Assembly (NCBI RefSeq): GCF_018398875.1
Contig: NZ_JAGWDK010000008.1
Span: 245,603 to 309,602 of the forward strand
Source of the DNA: Bradyrhizobium sp. sGM-13
GTDB taxonomy: Bacteria > Pseudomonadota > Alphaproteobacteria > Rhizobiales > Xanthobacteraceae
DNA length: 64,000 bases
Direction: 5' to 3'
Positions 44,595 through 53,983 of this stretch are shown here, piece by piece. The position numbers and the translations under genes were made by a program. The stretch's first letter is position 1. Each line of letters opens with the position of its first letter. The notes below the pieces were generated by a model. That model worked only from the letters and a program-made list of their open reading frames with translations. It made no database searches and was not told where the DNA came from.

Positions 44595-45057
44595 TCCTTG
44601 CCGGGGCAGCGCCGTCCCTTCGCCACATCAAAGGTGATACGCGCGGCAAGCCGCCCTTGACGTGCCGCCGTGACGGCGCAATGGGCCGGCCATTGCCAAC
44701 GCCCAGGTCTGGGCATTGTGCCCGTGGCTTGACCCGGAAACCGCGCTAGGAGGCGCTTCTAGACGCTTTCGGCTTGAGCCTGGATATCATCGTCGAGCTG
44801 ACCTTGAAACAGGCAGCTATTGACTTCAGGTGCCCTCCGGATTGGCGTCGGCGAAGCCCCTGACTTTGTTGCTCCGGCGAGGGCTTGGGCTGCGCCAAAC
44901 TTCACACCGAGCAGCCGGACTCGCTCGCGACCGGCTGCGATCCGCCTGTCCTCTCGTGTCTTTCGCGCGAGTACCCGACCAGTGCCGCCAGCACTTCGCC
45001 CAATTTGTGGCGTGTTCGCCCACGGCTCCGCTAGTGATTTATAAGCCGCACCACGCG

Positions 45058-46130
45058 ATGGGGATATCGCCGGGCCGCAGTGTGCGGAGAAGTTGGTGTG
45101 AGAGCACTAATTCCGAGCCGCCACTCGAACCCCGGGATCTGACGGCTCTCGGCAAAGGATATTCACCTTTCGCGGCCAATGACGAGCTGCGCGGCGGCGC
45201 CTTCTCGTACCTGCGTTCGGAGCATTCCCCGATCGACCGGATCTTCGTCACGGGCGATCTCTCGCCGTCGGAGGAGCGGTATCGCTTTTTTCACGTGGCG
45301 AAGGAGCGAACGGTCGACAAGTTCATACGGAAGATCGCCGACAACCGGCCCGTCGTCATGCGGCTGTCGCTCGGCGGCTCCAAGGCCGCGACGAGCGAGC
45401 GCGCTGTGGAGGAAAGCCTCCAAACCGTTTTCGGCGTGCCCGAATTTCAGTTGGAGAGCGGCGACGGCTGGGCGACCGGCCTCACGAGCGCTGGCCTCAC
45501 CAAGCCCATCTTCCTGAGCACCAAGCGCGAGCAGTTCACGCGGCTCCGCGCCGAGATCAATGCCCGGCTCACGAACCAGTATGGCGCCGGCATGCTTCCG
45601 CTCACCTCGGTCGACTTGTGGGTCATCATCTTCGCCGAGGCCGGGATCAAGTGCGGCGGCTTCGTCAATCCGGAAGCTCAGCATTCGCTCGGCGAGCGCG
45701 GTCTTTTACCGCTCCCGGCCAACGTCACTTTCTGGAACGGCGCGGACGCTCCACGATGGGATCGGCTGATGCCGCTCGCGACGAATCTCTTCCACTACGC
45801 GCTCTATCTCGGCCAGCTGAAGAACAAGCCTGTCACGACCGTCGGCGGCCGCACGCTTTATCGCGACCTCTTCCGCGTAGCCGGAATCGTCGATACTGCC
45901 GAGCGCCAAGCCAACTGCTCGCGGGCATCGTGCACGGCTATTTCGTCCGGACGAATTACGGCGGGCGTCCGGTGCCCTTCGATCATATCCTCGACGGCTA
46001 CAGCCGGGATATTCCGGTCGACGAGATCCTGCGCGGCACGCGCTATGTCCACGCCCAGACGTCGATACCGGCCAATCGCGAGCGCAACATCAAGGCTGCC
46101 CTCGACGCTTTTTACACCTCGCAACCGTGA
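45058..46130 (+). pseudogene. Unknown protein, frameshifted near its end
   Basis: The main frame shows codon use like its neighbours from about 45120 onward: YSPFAANDELRGGAFSYLRS, DRIFVTGDLSPSEERYRFFH, PVVMRLSLGGSKAATSERAV and GAGMLPLTSVDLWVIIFAEA. Near 45905-45915 coding character passes to another frame, which gives QLLAGIVHGYFVRTNYGG, VPFDHILDGYSRDIPVDEIL and ends at 46130. A one-base indel explains this. No family is recognised. The start is uncertain because sequence before 45120 looks non-coding. A tRNA-Arg fragment lies 130 bp after it, so the gene may belong to an inserted element. Confidence 0.55.
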
Positions 46131-46260
46131 GGACCGTGCCGGACCCTGGCTTCACTTCGCATAGTCGGGCTCACGACGACCTTGCAGCGGCGCCATTCGG
46201 GACAGGAGCGGGTCGCAACGGGCCCTCGGTACCCGTCATTGTTCTGGAGTGGTAGAAAAA

Positions 46261-46306
46261 TGGCGCGCCCAAAGAGATTCGAACTCCTGACCCCCAGATT
46301 CGTAGT
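46261..46306 (-). repeat. tRNA-Arg(ACG) 3' half
   Basis: On the minus strand the sequence GACTACGAATC (anticodon loop with ACG) is followed by TGGGGGTCAGGAG, the T loop TTCGAAT, CTCTT, and the acceptor strand TGGGCGCGCCA including CCA. This is the 3' half of an alphaproteobacterial tRNA-Arg. The 5' half is absent: similarity ends on the 5' side of the anticodon loop, as in the tRNA-Gln fragments. It is probably an attachment-site relic. Confidence 0.7.
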
Positions 46307-46460
46307 CAGCAGGTCCAACGGCGGCCATATTGGGTGCTTCATTCGCGGCTCCTAAGCACCGCACCAGTTTCGCACCAGAAACGGCCACTCTGAACCACAA
46401 CAAACGCGATCGAAATCGGACGAAAATGCAGGAAAATCAACGAAGCCGGTCGATTGTCTG

Positions 46461-46508
46461 CCGCTCATAACGGTCTGGTTGCAGGTTCGAGTCCTGCCGG
46501 GCCCACCA
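46461..46508 (+). repeat. tRNA-Met(CAT) 3' half
   Basis: On the plus strand an anticodon loop CTCATAA is followed by CGG, GTTGCAGG, the T loop TTCGAGT, CCTGC, and the acceptor strand CGGGCCCACCA. The 5' side of the anticodon stem pairs poorly and no 5' acceptor strand is present, so it is not functional. GAAAATCAACG occurs on both sides (about 46432 and 46509), a short direct repeat. It points away from the tRNA-Arg fragment 155 bp to the left. Confidence 0.65.
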
Positions 46509-46901
46509 GAAAATCAACGGCTTAGTTTTGTTGCTTCATCACTCCGTTGAGCCACCGCACCAGAAACGCCCTGCTCCGTCGCTCATTGCCGTAGTCCAGC
46601 GCCCCGCAAATTAATGTTTCCCGTTCGATTGGGCCATGGTCTCTCCTCTCTGATCGTAGACTTGGCGGAAATGTCGCACGAACAGGCGAAACCGCACTGC
46701 TCGCTTTGTTCGTCGTACGGCCCGTCAACGGTCGACCATGTTTCGTGATAGACCACTTTGCGCCATAAGCTGACCCACGACCTCGAAATGCGATTCCACT
46801 CTTTCGCAAACAGCGAAGGTGATCGACCCCGATGGTCACTTCAGAAAAGTGCCGGGAGACATGAACGCGGCTGAATGGCTCTATCGAGTCTATTCACTAC
46901 G
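46509..46901. other. Gene-free stretch after tRNA remnants
   Basis: About 390 bp between the tRNA-Met fragment and the metallo-beta-lactamase-fold gene. A short minus-strand frame (46522-46839) has no motif or ribosome site. Nothing else is seen. Confidence 0.4.
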
Positions 46902-47867
46902 TTAGACTCCCTCATAAACAAGCTTCGTAAAGAAGGCCGGGGTGATAACGAACTGACCCCATTTCTGATCAAAGGGAGCCGTTGGATTTGCCGCAATGAT
47001 CTCCTCGAGAGTTCGCTTCTGCCTCTTCAGCGTGCCAATCCGATCGCGGATCGCGACGAGCATCTCGCGATAATCCCTGAGCTCCGACTTGTTGCTTACC
47101 GGATGGCCGTGCCCGGGAACGATGATTGTCTGGTCGCTTGTATCCAAAAGCATAGCTTCCACCGCACGGATCGTGCCATCGATGCTTCCACCGGTCGAGT
47201 AGTCGATGAACGGATAGATGCCGTTCCAATAGATATCGCCGGCATGCAACACGTTCGCTTCCGCCAATGTGACGGCAATGTCACCGTCGGTATGCGCATT
47301 CGGATGGTGCTTGAGAAGCAGGGTCGACTTGTTCAACACGACGGTTTTTTCGCCGGAGAACGTCTCGGTCGGGATGGCGGCGGATGGTGCGGCGGGGAAG
47401 TTGAAATTCCAGTCCTCCACGCGCACCGCGGCCATCAGGTTCTTGCGCGTGTTGTCGTGGGCGAGGATCTTTGCTCCCTCTCGACTGATCCATTCGTTGC
47501 CGTCGGCGTGATCGAAATGCCAATGCGTGTTGACGAGATGCTTCACCGGGGCGTTGTCGAGGCTGGCAAGAGCCTCCATGATCCGTGGACGCGTCGCCGT
47601 GATGCCGGCGTCGACCAAAAGCGTCCCGTCGGATCCCGTGAGCACGCCCATGTTGCCGCCCGATCCCTCGAGAATCGCAACATTGCCACGCAATTTGTAG
47701 ATCTTGATGGAGGCCTTCGCGGCATCGGCGCGAATCATTTCCACAATACCCTTCGCTTTTGCGAAGGATTGCCGCGGGCTTAACCAGCCGCCTGCTGCGG
47801 CCATCGTGGTTGCTCCGATGCAGCAAAGGCAGAATCCGCGGCGTGAAAGCTTGTATACGTTGGTCAT
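46902..47867 (-). CDS. Secreted metallo-beta-lactamase-fold hydrolase, Tat signal
   Basis: This 321-aa protein starts at ATG 47867 after GGGAGACACGTC. It carries a twin-arginine signal (SRRGFCLCCIGATTMAAAGG), so it is exported folded. The zinc-binding motif THWHFDHADG (HxHxDH) is intact, with later His and Asp ligands in HHPNAHTDGD, HAGDIY and PGHGHPVS. The general fold hydrolyses esters, thioesters or lactams; no specific reaction can be named. It is the last gene in a minus-strand set with a haloperoxidase-like hydrolase, a tautomerase and an oxidoreductase. Confidence 0.88.
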   Translation of the reverse strand: MTNVYKLSRRGFCLCCIGATTMAAAGGWLSPRQSFAKAKGIVEMIRADAAKASIKIYKLRGNVAILEGSGGNMGVLTGSDGTLLVDAGITATRPRIMEALASLDNAPVKHLVNTHWHFDHADGNEWISREGAKILAHDNTRKNLMAAVRVEDWNFNFPAAPSAAIPTETFSGEKTVVLNKSTLLLKHHPNAHTDGDIAVTLAEANVLHAGDIYWNGIYPFIDYSTGGSIDGTIRAVEAMLLDTSDQTIIVPGHGHPVSNKSELRDYREMLVAIRDRIGTLKRQKRTLEEIIAANPTAPFDQKWGQFVITPAFFTKLVYEGV

Positions 47868-47969
47868 GACGTGTCTCCCTTGCCGGCGACATGGCGCTGA
47901 CATTCGAATGGCTGTTAAGGTAGGGACAGGCTGACCGGGGCCTCTCGTCTTCGGCCAGCCTGCGTGTGA

Positions 47970-48794
47970 TCATGCCTGGATGAACGCAAGCAGATCCCTG
48001 TTGATGATCTCCGAATGGGTTGCGAACATCCCGTGCGGAAGACCCTGATAGATCTTGAGCGTTCCGTTCTTCACGAGCTTGATCGATAGTTCCGCGGAAT
48101 CAGCGATCGGCACGACCTGGTCATCGTCGTCATGCATGATGAGGATCGGCGCGTCGATCTTCTTGAGGTCATCCGTGAGGTCTGTCTCCGAGAAAACCTT
48201 GATGCACTCGTAGTGCGCCAGCGCACTGCCCATCATTCCCTGGCGCCACCAGTTTCGGATCATGCCTTCGAGGATTGTCGCTCCCGGTCGGTTGAACCCG
48301 TAGAAGGGACCACTCGCGACGTCGAGGTAGAATTGCGCGCGGTTGGCTGCGAGCGCCTTCCGGTAACCGTCAAAGACCTCGATCGGCGTTCCACCCGGGT
48401 TCGCTGCGCTTCTCAGCATGACGGGCGGAATGGCACTGATGATCGCAACCTTTGAGACGCGGCCCTTCCCGTATTGCGCAACGTACCGCACCGCCTCGCC
48501 GCCACCGGTCGAGTGCCCGACATGGATCGCGTTCTTCAAGTCCAATTGCGCCGCAAGTTCGGCGACATCGGACGCATAGGTGTCCATGTCGTTGCCTTTG
48601 GTGGTCTGGGTGGAGTGACCGTGGCCGCGCCGGTCATGAGCGATCACGCGATACCCCTGCTGGAGAAAGAACAGCATTTGATTGTCCCAATCGTCTCCGC
48701 TGAGGGGCCAGCCGTGATGGAAGACGATGGGCTGGCCCGAACCCCAATCCCTATAGAAGATCTGTGTGCCGTCTTTGGTTGTGATGGTATTCAT
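47970..48794 (-). CDS. Alpha/beta hydrolase, non-haem chloroperoxidase type
   Basis: This 274-aa protein has [15 protein letters not shown] and [11 protein letters not shown] near the N side and the nucleophile elbow VGHSTGGGE with Ser95. The acid lies in [12 protein letters not shown] and the catalytic His in QGLPHGMF. This pattern is that of cofactor-free haloperoxidase-like (perhydrolase) alpha/beta hydrolases, which are usually esterases in practice. It is full length, cytoplasmic and without a signal peptide. Spacing to the tautomerase upstream is about 140 bp. Confidence 0.9.
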   Translation of the reverse strand: MNTITTKDGTQIFYRDWGSGQPIVFHHGWPLSGDDWDNQMLFFLQQGYRVIAHDRRGHGHSTQTTKGNDMDTYASDVAELAAQLDLKNAIHVGHSTGGGEAVRYVAQYGKGRVSKVAIISAIPPVMLRSAANPGGTPIEVFDGYRKALAANRAQFYLDVASGPFYGFNRPGATILEGMIRNWWRQGMMGSALAHYECIKVFSETDLTDDLKKIDAPILIMHDDDDQVVPIADSAELSIKLVKNGTLKIYQGLPHGMFATHSEIINRDLLAFIQA

Positions 48795-48931
48795 CGTCGT
48801 GGTCCTTCTTTTTGCTGATGAAATTTTTGATCCGCCTAGCTCGCTTATCGCGGCCAGAGCGCCGTTCGATGGACCTGCAGCGGAAGCGGCAGATATTTTA
48901 GCTCTTCAGGCAGATTGAACCGCCGAACGCG

Positions 48932-49231
48932 TTAGCTGCGGACGGGGGCAGCGCTGGCAAGTTCCTGGCGCGTGGTCGGATGCCCATCGATGGTCTCGTA
49001 GATCGCCTTCGACTTTCCGAGCGTGTTCATCAGCGACTTCGGTCCATCGAACGGACGTCCGCCGATGTGCCAGCCATCGGTATGGAGTTCCTCGATCAGG
49101 ACCCACACAACTTCGCGGAAGGCTTCCGATCCCTCGAATTTGACCATCACATCGGTTAGGGCCTTGGCCATGGCGTGTTTTTCTTCCGGCGTGAAGACGC
49201 CATCAACCAGCTTGACGTTAACGAACGGCAT
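48932..49231 (-). CDS. 4-oxalocrotonate tautomerase-family protein
   Basis: This 99-aa protein starts Met-Pro (MPFVNVKLVDGVFTPEEKHA). Pro2 becomes the catalytic N-terminal proline after Met removal. The domain (FREVVWVLIEELHTDGWHIG) fits the roughly 70-residue tautomerase module with a C-terminal extension. Such enzymes move double bonds in enols, often in aromatic breakdown. ATG 49231 follows CAAGGAGAATTGTT. It lies between hydrolase and oxidoreductase genes on the same strand, which suggests a small catabolic or detoxification set. Confidence 0.88.
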   Translation of the reverse strand: MPFVNVKLVDGVFTPEEKHAMAKALTDVMVKFEGSEAFREVVWVLIEELHTDGWHIGGRPFDGPKSLMNTLGKSKAIYETIDGHPTTRQELASAAPVRS

Positions 49232-49279
49232 AACAATTCTCCTTGTTGGGCGTGGGTGGTTGGGTTGGTAGTGGGTTGG

Positions 49280-50272
49280 TTACTGGGCGATATCGATAAC
49301 GATCTTGCCCGCGGCGCTGCGATCTTCGATGGCACGGTGGGCTTCAGCTACGGAATCCAAGGTGTATCGGCGCGGGTCGAGACGTGGCGCTATCTTTCCG
49401 GCTTGCGAAAGCCGCGTTGCCTCGCGCAGAATTTGCCCGTGCCGTTCTCGACCCTGGCCGGTCAGCATCGGCAGCAGCGTGAATACGCCGGAATAGCTCG
49501 CCGCCCGGAATGAGAGCGGAGCAAGCGAATGGGTGCTCCAGCCGAGACAACTAACGACGTGACCAAAACGCATGACCGCGTTGAACGAGGGATCCAGCGC
49601 GCCGACGGTGTCGTAGACAATGTCAAAGCCGCGGCCCTTGGTGTAATCGTCCACATACTCCTCGACCGTGGTGCAGTGACGATCGATGGCGGTGGCGCCG
49701 AGTTGTTCGATCTGACTGCGCTGAGCAGCCCTGTCGGCGGCGTAGACCTCCGCATCGAAGGCGCGGGCGATCTGGATGACCATTTGGCCAACGCCGCCGG
49801 CTCCCTGAACCAGGACCTTTTGTCCTGCACGGACCCGGGCACGGTCGACCAGGCCTTCCCACGCCGTAATGAAGACCAGCGGGAGCGCGGCCGCTTCGCG
49901 CATCGTGAGGTTGGCGGGCTTTGGCGCCAGCAAATCCGCATCCACCGCGGCGAATTCCGCCAGAGATCCCTGCAGACCGCCGATCCCGCCGGTCAGCCCA
50001 TAGACCTCATCCCCGGGTGCAAAAGCGGTAACGTCGACTCCGACGGCCTCAACCGTCCCGGCGAGGTCCATCCCCAGAACCGCGGGCAGCGGATGCTTGG
50101 CATGAGGCGCCTTTCCACTCCGGATCTTGAGATCGAGCGGATTGACGCCGCTCGCCTTGACACGAACCAGCACCTGGCCCGGTCCGGCCTCTGGTCGAGC
50201 CAGTATCTCGCGGACGAGTGGCGCATCGGGTCCATAGGAAATGACGGCATCCATTGGAGTTCTCGTAGTCAT
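49280..50272 (-). CDS. Zinc-independent quinone/alcohol oxidoreductase (MDR family)
   Basis: This 330-aa NADPH-dependent medium-chain reductase has VLVRVKASGVNPLDLKIRSG and PAVLGMDLAGTVEAVGVDVT. Its nucleotide site VLVQGAGGVGQMVIQIARAF and the following HCTTVEEYVDDYTKGRGFDI segment are also visible. The zinc-binding Cys/His of alcohol dehydrogenases are not present, which fits quinone oxidoreductase-like enzymes. ATG 50272 has AAGAAGGCAGATC upstream; ATG 50254 is an alternative. It is the first gene of the minus-strand set and divergent from the wHTH regulator. Confidence 0.9.
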   Translation of the reverse strand: MTTRTPMDAVISYGPDAPLVREILARPEAGPGQVLVRVKASGVNPLDLKIRSGKAPHAKHPLPAVLGMDLAGTVEAVGVDVTAFAPGDEVYGLTGGIGGLQGSLAEFAAVDADLLAPKPANLTMREAAALPLVFITAWEGLVDRARVRAGQKVLVQGAGGVGQMVIQIARAFDAEVYAADRAAQRSQIEQLGATAIDRHCTTVEEYVDDYTKGRGFDIVYDTVGALDPSFNAVMRFGHVVSCLGWSTHSLAPLSFRAASYSGVFTLLPMLTGQGRERHGQILREATRLSQAGKIAPRLDPRRYTLDSVAEAHRAIEDRSAAGKIVIDIAQ

Positions 50273-50689
50273 GATCTGCCTTCTTGCTTCGTGAACAGCC
50301 GCTTGCCGAGTGCCAGCGTCGCCAGGAACAATGGCCGCCGCAGCCCAACCGAAGCCAGTAAATCGTTGTGAGTTGTTGTGATGGGCGCGCCGAGGCCCGG
50401 CCGATGCACGATCTCACCCGAGGCCAGGCCTGCCCCCATGGCTTTCACAGAACTCGTGGTCGCTCCACCGGCGGTTGTGACATCGAACCGGCACCGCGAA
50501 TTTGTCGAACCGCGGGCGCTACAATGATGCAACCGGCTGCGGCTTTTTTTGCTTCTAACTGCAGTACCATCAGAATATGCTTGGGAACGCGCTCGTTTCG
50601 AGCCGGCTTGTATTGCGTGTTTGTTTGTGAGGCATTTGCTTGACGTGTCAGATATTCCTGATCCGAACTGATCGCCGCAAAGGGACGCG
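50273..50689. other. Divergent promoter region
   Basis: About 417 bp lie between the oxidoreductase and the wHTH-AAA regulator. Promoters for both are expected here. I see no clear palindrome or hexamer pair. A minus-strand frame crossing the region has no motif. Confidence 0.4.
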
Positions 50690-52591
50690 ATGAGCTCCGC
50701 TTTGCCATGCTTTGAATTTGGTCCGTTTCGCTTGTTTCCTTCGCAACGACGGCTTGTCAAACAGGATGCGCATGTGCAGCTCGGCGGTCGAGCACTCGAC
50801 CTCCTCATCCTGTTGATCGAGAACGCCGGCAACATCATGTCGAAGCAGCAGCTGACTGCCGAGGTGTGGCCTGACGTGACGGTGGAGGAAAGCAGCTTGC
50901 GCGTTCACATCGCGAACCTCCGCAAGGCTTTGGGCGATGGCCGGGATGGAGCAAACTACATCACGAACGTGGCTGGACGGGGCTATTGCTTCGTTGGTCA
51001 GGCCGAGCGCCGGAATGCGGCCCTGGAGAAGATTTCGTTCGATCCGCCCCCCGAACGTGTCAGCGGCCTGCCGCGCCGACCGGCTCGGGTCATCGGACGC
51101 GATGATGATGTCCGCGTTATCGCGGAACTTCTGGCTTCACACCGTTTCGCAACAATTCACGGGCCCGGCGGCATCGGAAAGACCACGGTCGCGCTTGCCG
51201 CCGCTCATCAGGAGATCGAACGATTAGAAGATGGCATCTGCTTCCTCGATCTCGGTTTGCTCAAGGCGCTGGATTCCGTGCCGCATACACTGGCTGCGTC
51301 CCTGGGGCTCATGGTTCAATCGGACGATCCGACTTCCAGCATCATCGGACACCTGCGTGATCGCCAGATGCTGCTGGTCCTCGATTCCTGCGAGCATGTC
51401 ATCGACTCGGCCGCCGCGATCACCGAGGCCATTTTCCAGGGAGCCGCTCGCGTCAGCATTCTGGTTACGAGTCGTGAGCCGCTCCGCGTCGAGGGCGAAC
51501 ACGTGTATACGCTGTCGCCGCTGAGTGTTCCGCCGGCCGACCGCACCCTCAGCGTCGACCAGTTACTGCAATACTCTTCTGCGCACCTGTTCCTTGAACG
51601 GGCTGTCGCAGGAGGTCACCGACGCGAGCTGAGCGACGCGGATGCACAGATCGTCGGCAATATCTGCCGCAAGCTGGACGGCATCGCGCTTGCTGTCGAA
51701 CTCGCAGCCGGTCGCGTCAGCACATACGGTTTGCGGGAAACCGCCGAACTGCTCGACAGCCGAATGAAGCTGCTGTGGCAGGGCCGCCGCACAGCCATGC
51801 CGCGACATCAAACACTGAATGCGACACTGGAATGGAGTCATGATCTGATTTCGGATCGCGAGCGCATTGTGCTGCGGCGCCTATCCGTCTTCGTCGGCCC
51901 ATTCACGCTGGAGGAAGCTCAATCGGTTGCGGCTGACGACCACACCGACCGGGGCAGAGTGGTTGAGGCGCTGGCCCACCTGGTCGGGAAGTCCCTTGTC
52001 TTTATCGACACCCATAAGGAATTGAGACGATATCGGCTTCTGGACACCACACGCGCCTATTCACAGGTCAAACTCGAAGAGAGCGGCGAAGCAGACGCGA
52101 CTGCCCGTCGCCACGCGCTCCACTATCAGGAAAAAGTTGCGCGCAGCGAAAGCGGTTCGCCAATAGCACCGCGGCCGTTTAACGCTCCAGGTACCGAGTA
52201 CCTCGGAAATATCCGGGCCGCGCTGGGATGGAGTTTCTCCGAGGCCGGGGATGCAAACCTTGGACTGCAGCTCGCGGCCGGCTCTGCTCAGTTGTTCGTC
52301 GGGCTGTCGCTGCTCGGTGAGTGCCAAAAATGGTGCGAATGCGCACTTGGGGTCATCGACGACGCGACGCGGGGGTCGCGTTGTGAAATGATGCTTCTTA
52401 CCGAACTCGGCTATTCCCTGATGTTCACCCGAGGCAACAGTGAGCAGGCGCGTTCCGCGCTTGAGCGCGCATTTGAGATTGCCGAAACCCTGGACGACGG
52501 AGTTTACCAGTTCCGGTTGCTCAGCGTCTCCGCAACGAGGCCGAACTCGGCAAGGTGGGCTCGGAGCGCATTGATCAGCTGCGTGCGCTGA
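50690..52591 (+). pseudogene. Winged-helix/AAA (STAND) regulator, truncated by IS110 remnant
   Basis: The N-terminal OmpR-type winged helix (about 5-100, EFGPFRLFPSQRRLVKQDAH and YITNVAGRGYCFVG) is followed by an NB-ARC-like ATPase. That ATPase has Walker A HGPGGIGKTT, MLLVLDSCEHV and the SILVTSREPLRVEGEHVYTL sensor. A helical C-terminal region (SALERAFEIAETLDDGVYQF) follows. This is the layout of large one-component STAND regulators of about 900 aa or more. Here genuine sequence ends near 52526 (YQFRLL); the rest to the stop at 52591 is antisense IS110 sequence, so the repeat domain is lost. It probably once controlled the divergent enzyme set. Confidence 0.8.
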
Positions 52592-52979
52592 CGGATTAAA
52601 AGATCCCGCGTTCGATGCAACATCAGCAAGGCTTGCTGATCGGCCGACTTAATCGGCACGAACCGCATTGATGGGCGTGTCACGGCTTCACAGATGGCGG
52701 CTGCGTCGGCAGCATCGTTTTTGACCGTTTGACATAGCCCTTCACGTAACTCGGCGGCATCAGACGCACGGTGTGACCGAGCTTGGAGACTTCACACGCC
52801 CAATGATAAGCGGTTCCGCAGGCTTCCATGCCGACCAGGCAAGGGGGAATCTTGCTAAAGAAGCCAATGACCTGCTTGCGCCGCAACTGACGAGTGATGA
52901 CGACCTTGCCCGCACTATCCACGCCGTGCACTTGGAACACGTTCTTGGCGAGATCAACGCCGATGGTGCTAACCTGCAT
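52527..52979 (-). pseudogene. IS110-family transposase, truncated and frameshifted
   Basis: From ATG 52979 the DEDD nuclease N terminus is clear (IGVDLAKNVFQVHGVDSAGK, then GMEACGTAYHWACEV). At an A run (52718-52722) one base is missing, which sends the frame to a stop at about 52680. The other frame continues the family sequence (DAADAAAICEAVTRPSMRFV, then LMLHRTRDLLIRQRTQLINA and LRAHLAEFGLVA). The serine-containing C-terminal Tnp_20 domain is absent. It cannot be active. Confidence 0.8.
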
Positions 52980-53057
52980 GTGGACGACCCCCTCCGGTGA
53001 TTCGTTGTTGAACAATCACCCTTTGGCACATTCGATGCCGGGAGGGGGCGTCGTCCA
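52527..53057 (-). mobile_element. IS110-family remnant
   Basis: This holds the 5' part of an IS110-family transposase gene (52527-52979) plus about 80 bp of its upstream non-coding end. The upstream end has an inverted repeat TGGACGACCCCCTCC (52981-52995) / GGAGGGGGCGTCGTCCA (53041-53057). The left edge fuses directly to the wHTH-AAA gene at about 52527, so the 3' half of the element is lost. IS110 elements carry a bridge RNA in a non-coding end, and the inverted-repeat hairpin may belong to it. The right edge is uncertain. Confidence 0.7.
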
Positions 53058-53127
53058 CCACATCATTCGCGTCGCTTTGACCGCGCACTGAAGACCTCCG
53101 ATCTACGCTGACAAGCGGACAATTTCC

Positions 53128-53158
53128 GAGCCGGTTGGCAGGTCTCAAACGTGTCACA
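53128..53158. repeat. 31-bp dispersed repeat, copy 1
   Basis: GAGCCGGTTGGCAGGTCTCA and the next 11 bases match 58610-58640 at 27 of 31 positions. Both are intergenic. Looser relatives with TGTCCGC or GCGGACAT occur near 53113, 56342, 57523, 57690, 58597 and 60106. It looks like a degraded intergenic repeat or relic shared by several sites on the right side of the window. Confidence 0.5.
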
Positions 53159-53179
53159 TCCGGACATGCCGCCGCACGT

Positions 53180-53662
53180 CTATTTAGACCGTACGAAGGT
53201 GACGATGCTGCGCGTCATCCCCTTGTCCGCCCAATTCGGGTTCACACGCCATGGCGACAACACTTGCAGTCGCTCACCGTCCACAGTGAGAGATCGGACT
53301 TGTTCGGTGCCGACCCACTCGGGAATCCGCGCCACCTCGACCTTGGTAGTCCACTTGTCCCCTTCAACGCGATAAGTGCCGGTATAGGCGACGAGAGTGG
53401 TAAACAGTTCGGCACGTTCCTGGCTGGACTTCGCAGGCTCGCGCGCCTCTCCGGTCAGGACGAGGAACACGCGCCCTTCGGCGTTGAAGACAACATAGCC
53501 AGTCGGGTTTTGTCCCATCGCCGGCCCTTTCTCGCCGGTCGCCTGAACTTCGGTTTCGTAGGAAACTAGCTTCCAGGTGCCGAGTACCTTGTTGCTGTCG
53601 TCACCGAAGCTCGGCTGACCGACGAGGCACAGCACGAACATGAATCCCAAAAGTCTGAACAT
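53180..53662 (-). CDS. Secreted lipocalin-like protein
   Basis: This 160-aa protein has a signal peptide (MFRLLGFMFVLCLVGQPSFG). The mature part opens with the lipocalin-like motif KVLGTWKLVSYETEV and has further strands (NPTGYVVFNAEGRVFLVLTG, YTGTYRVEGDKWTTKVE and VRSLTVDGERLQV). This matches the Lipocalin_5 type, small beta-barrels that bind hydrophobic ligands. It stands alone beside the IS remnant. Its stop is 22 bp from the 31-bp repeat. Confidence 0.85.
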   Translation of the reverse strand: MFRLLGFMFVLCLVGQPSFGDDSNKVLGTWKLVSYETEVQATGEKGPAMGQNPTGYVVFNAEGRVFLVLTGEAREPAKSSQERAELFTTLVAYTGTYRVEGDKWTTKVEVARIPEWVGTEQVRSLTVDGERLQVLSPWRVNPNWADKGMTRSIVTFVRSK

Positions 53663-53983
53663 CGTTTCCTCCCATGCACGCGGCTTGCTGCGGGCGCACG
53701 AGCGGCTACGTCTCTCGCCGACTCAGGTAAATTTCGCGATCTGCTGAATCGGACGCGCTCCGATCAGGGAAGAAGTTCGGCACGGCGGAGCCTCCGTCGC
53801 AATGTCCGAGACGGATCGCTATAGGTCCTTCCGCCAAGCCCGATGCGAAGTCCGCTTCGACCCAAAAACTGACCTGATTCTCACACCTAATCCGGTGGCG
53901 ACCTGCCTGCTGCGCAAGCTCCACTACCGGTGACCCAGCTCCTAATCAATTACCTCGTGCGACAGGATGAGGCGTCATTCACC

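Noticed and set aside
46522..46839. Minus-strand 105-codon frame
   Set aside because: It has no ribosome site, atypical composition and no recognisable domain. It sits among tRNA relics.
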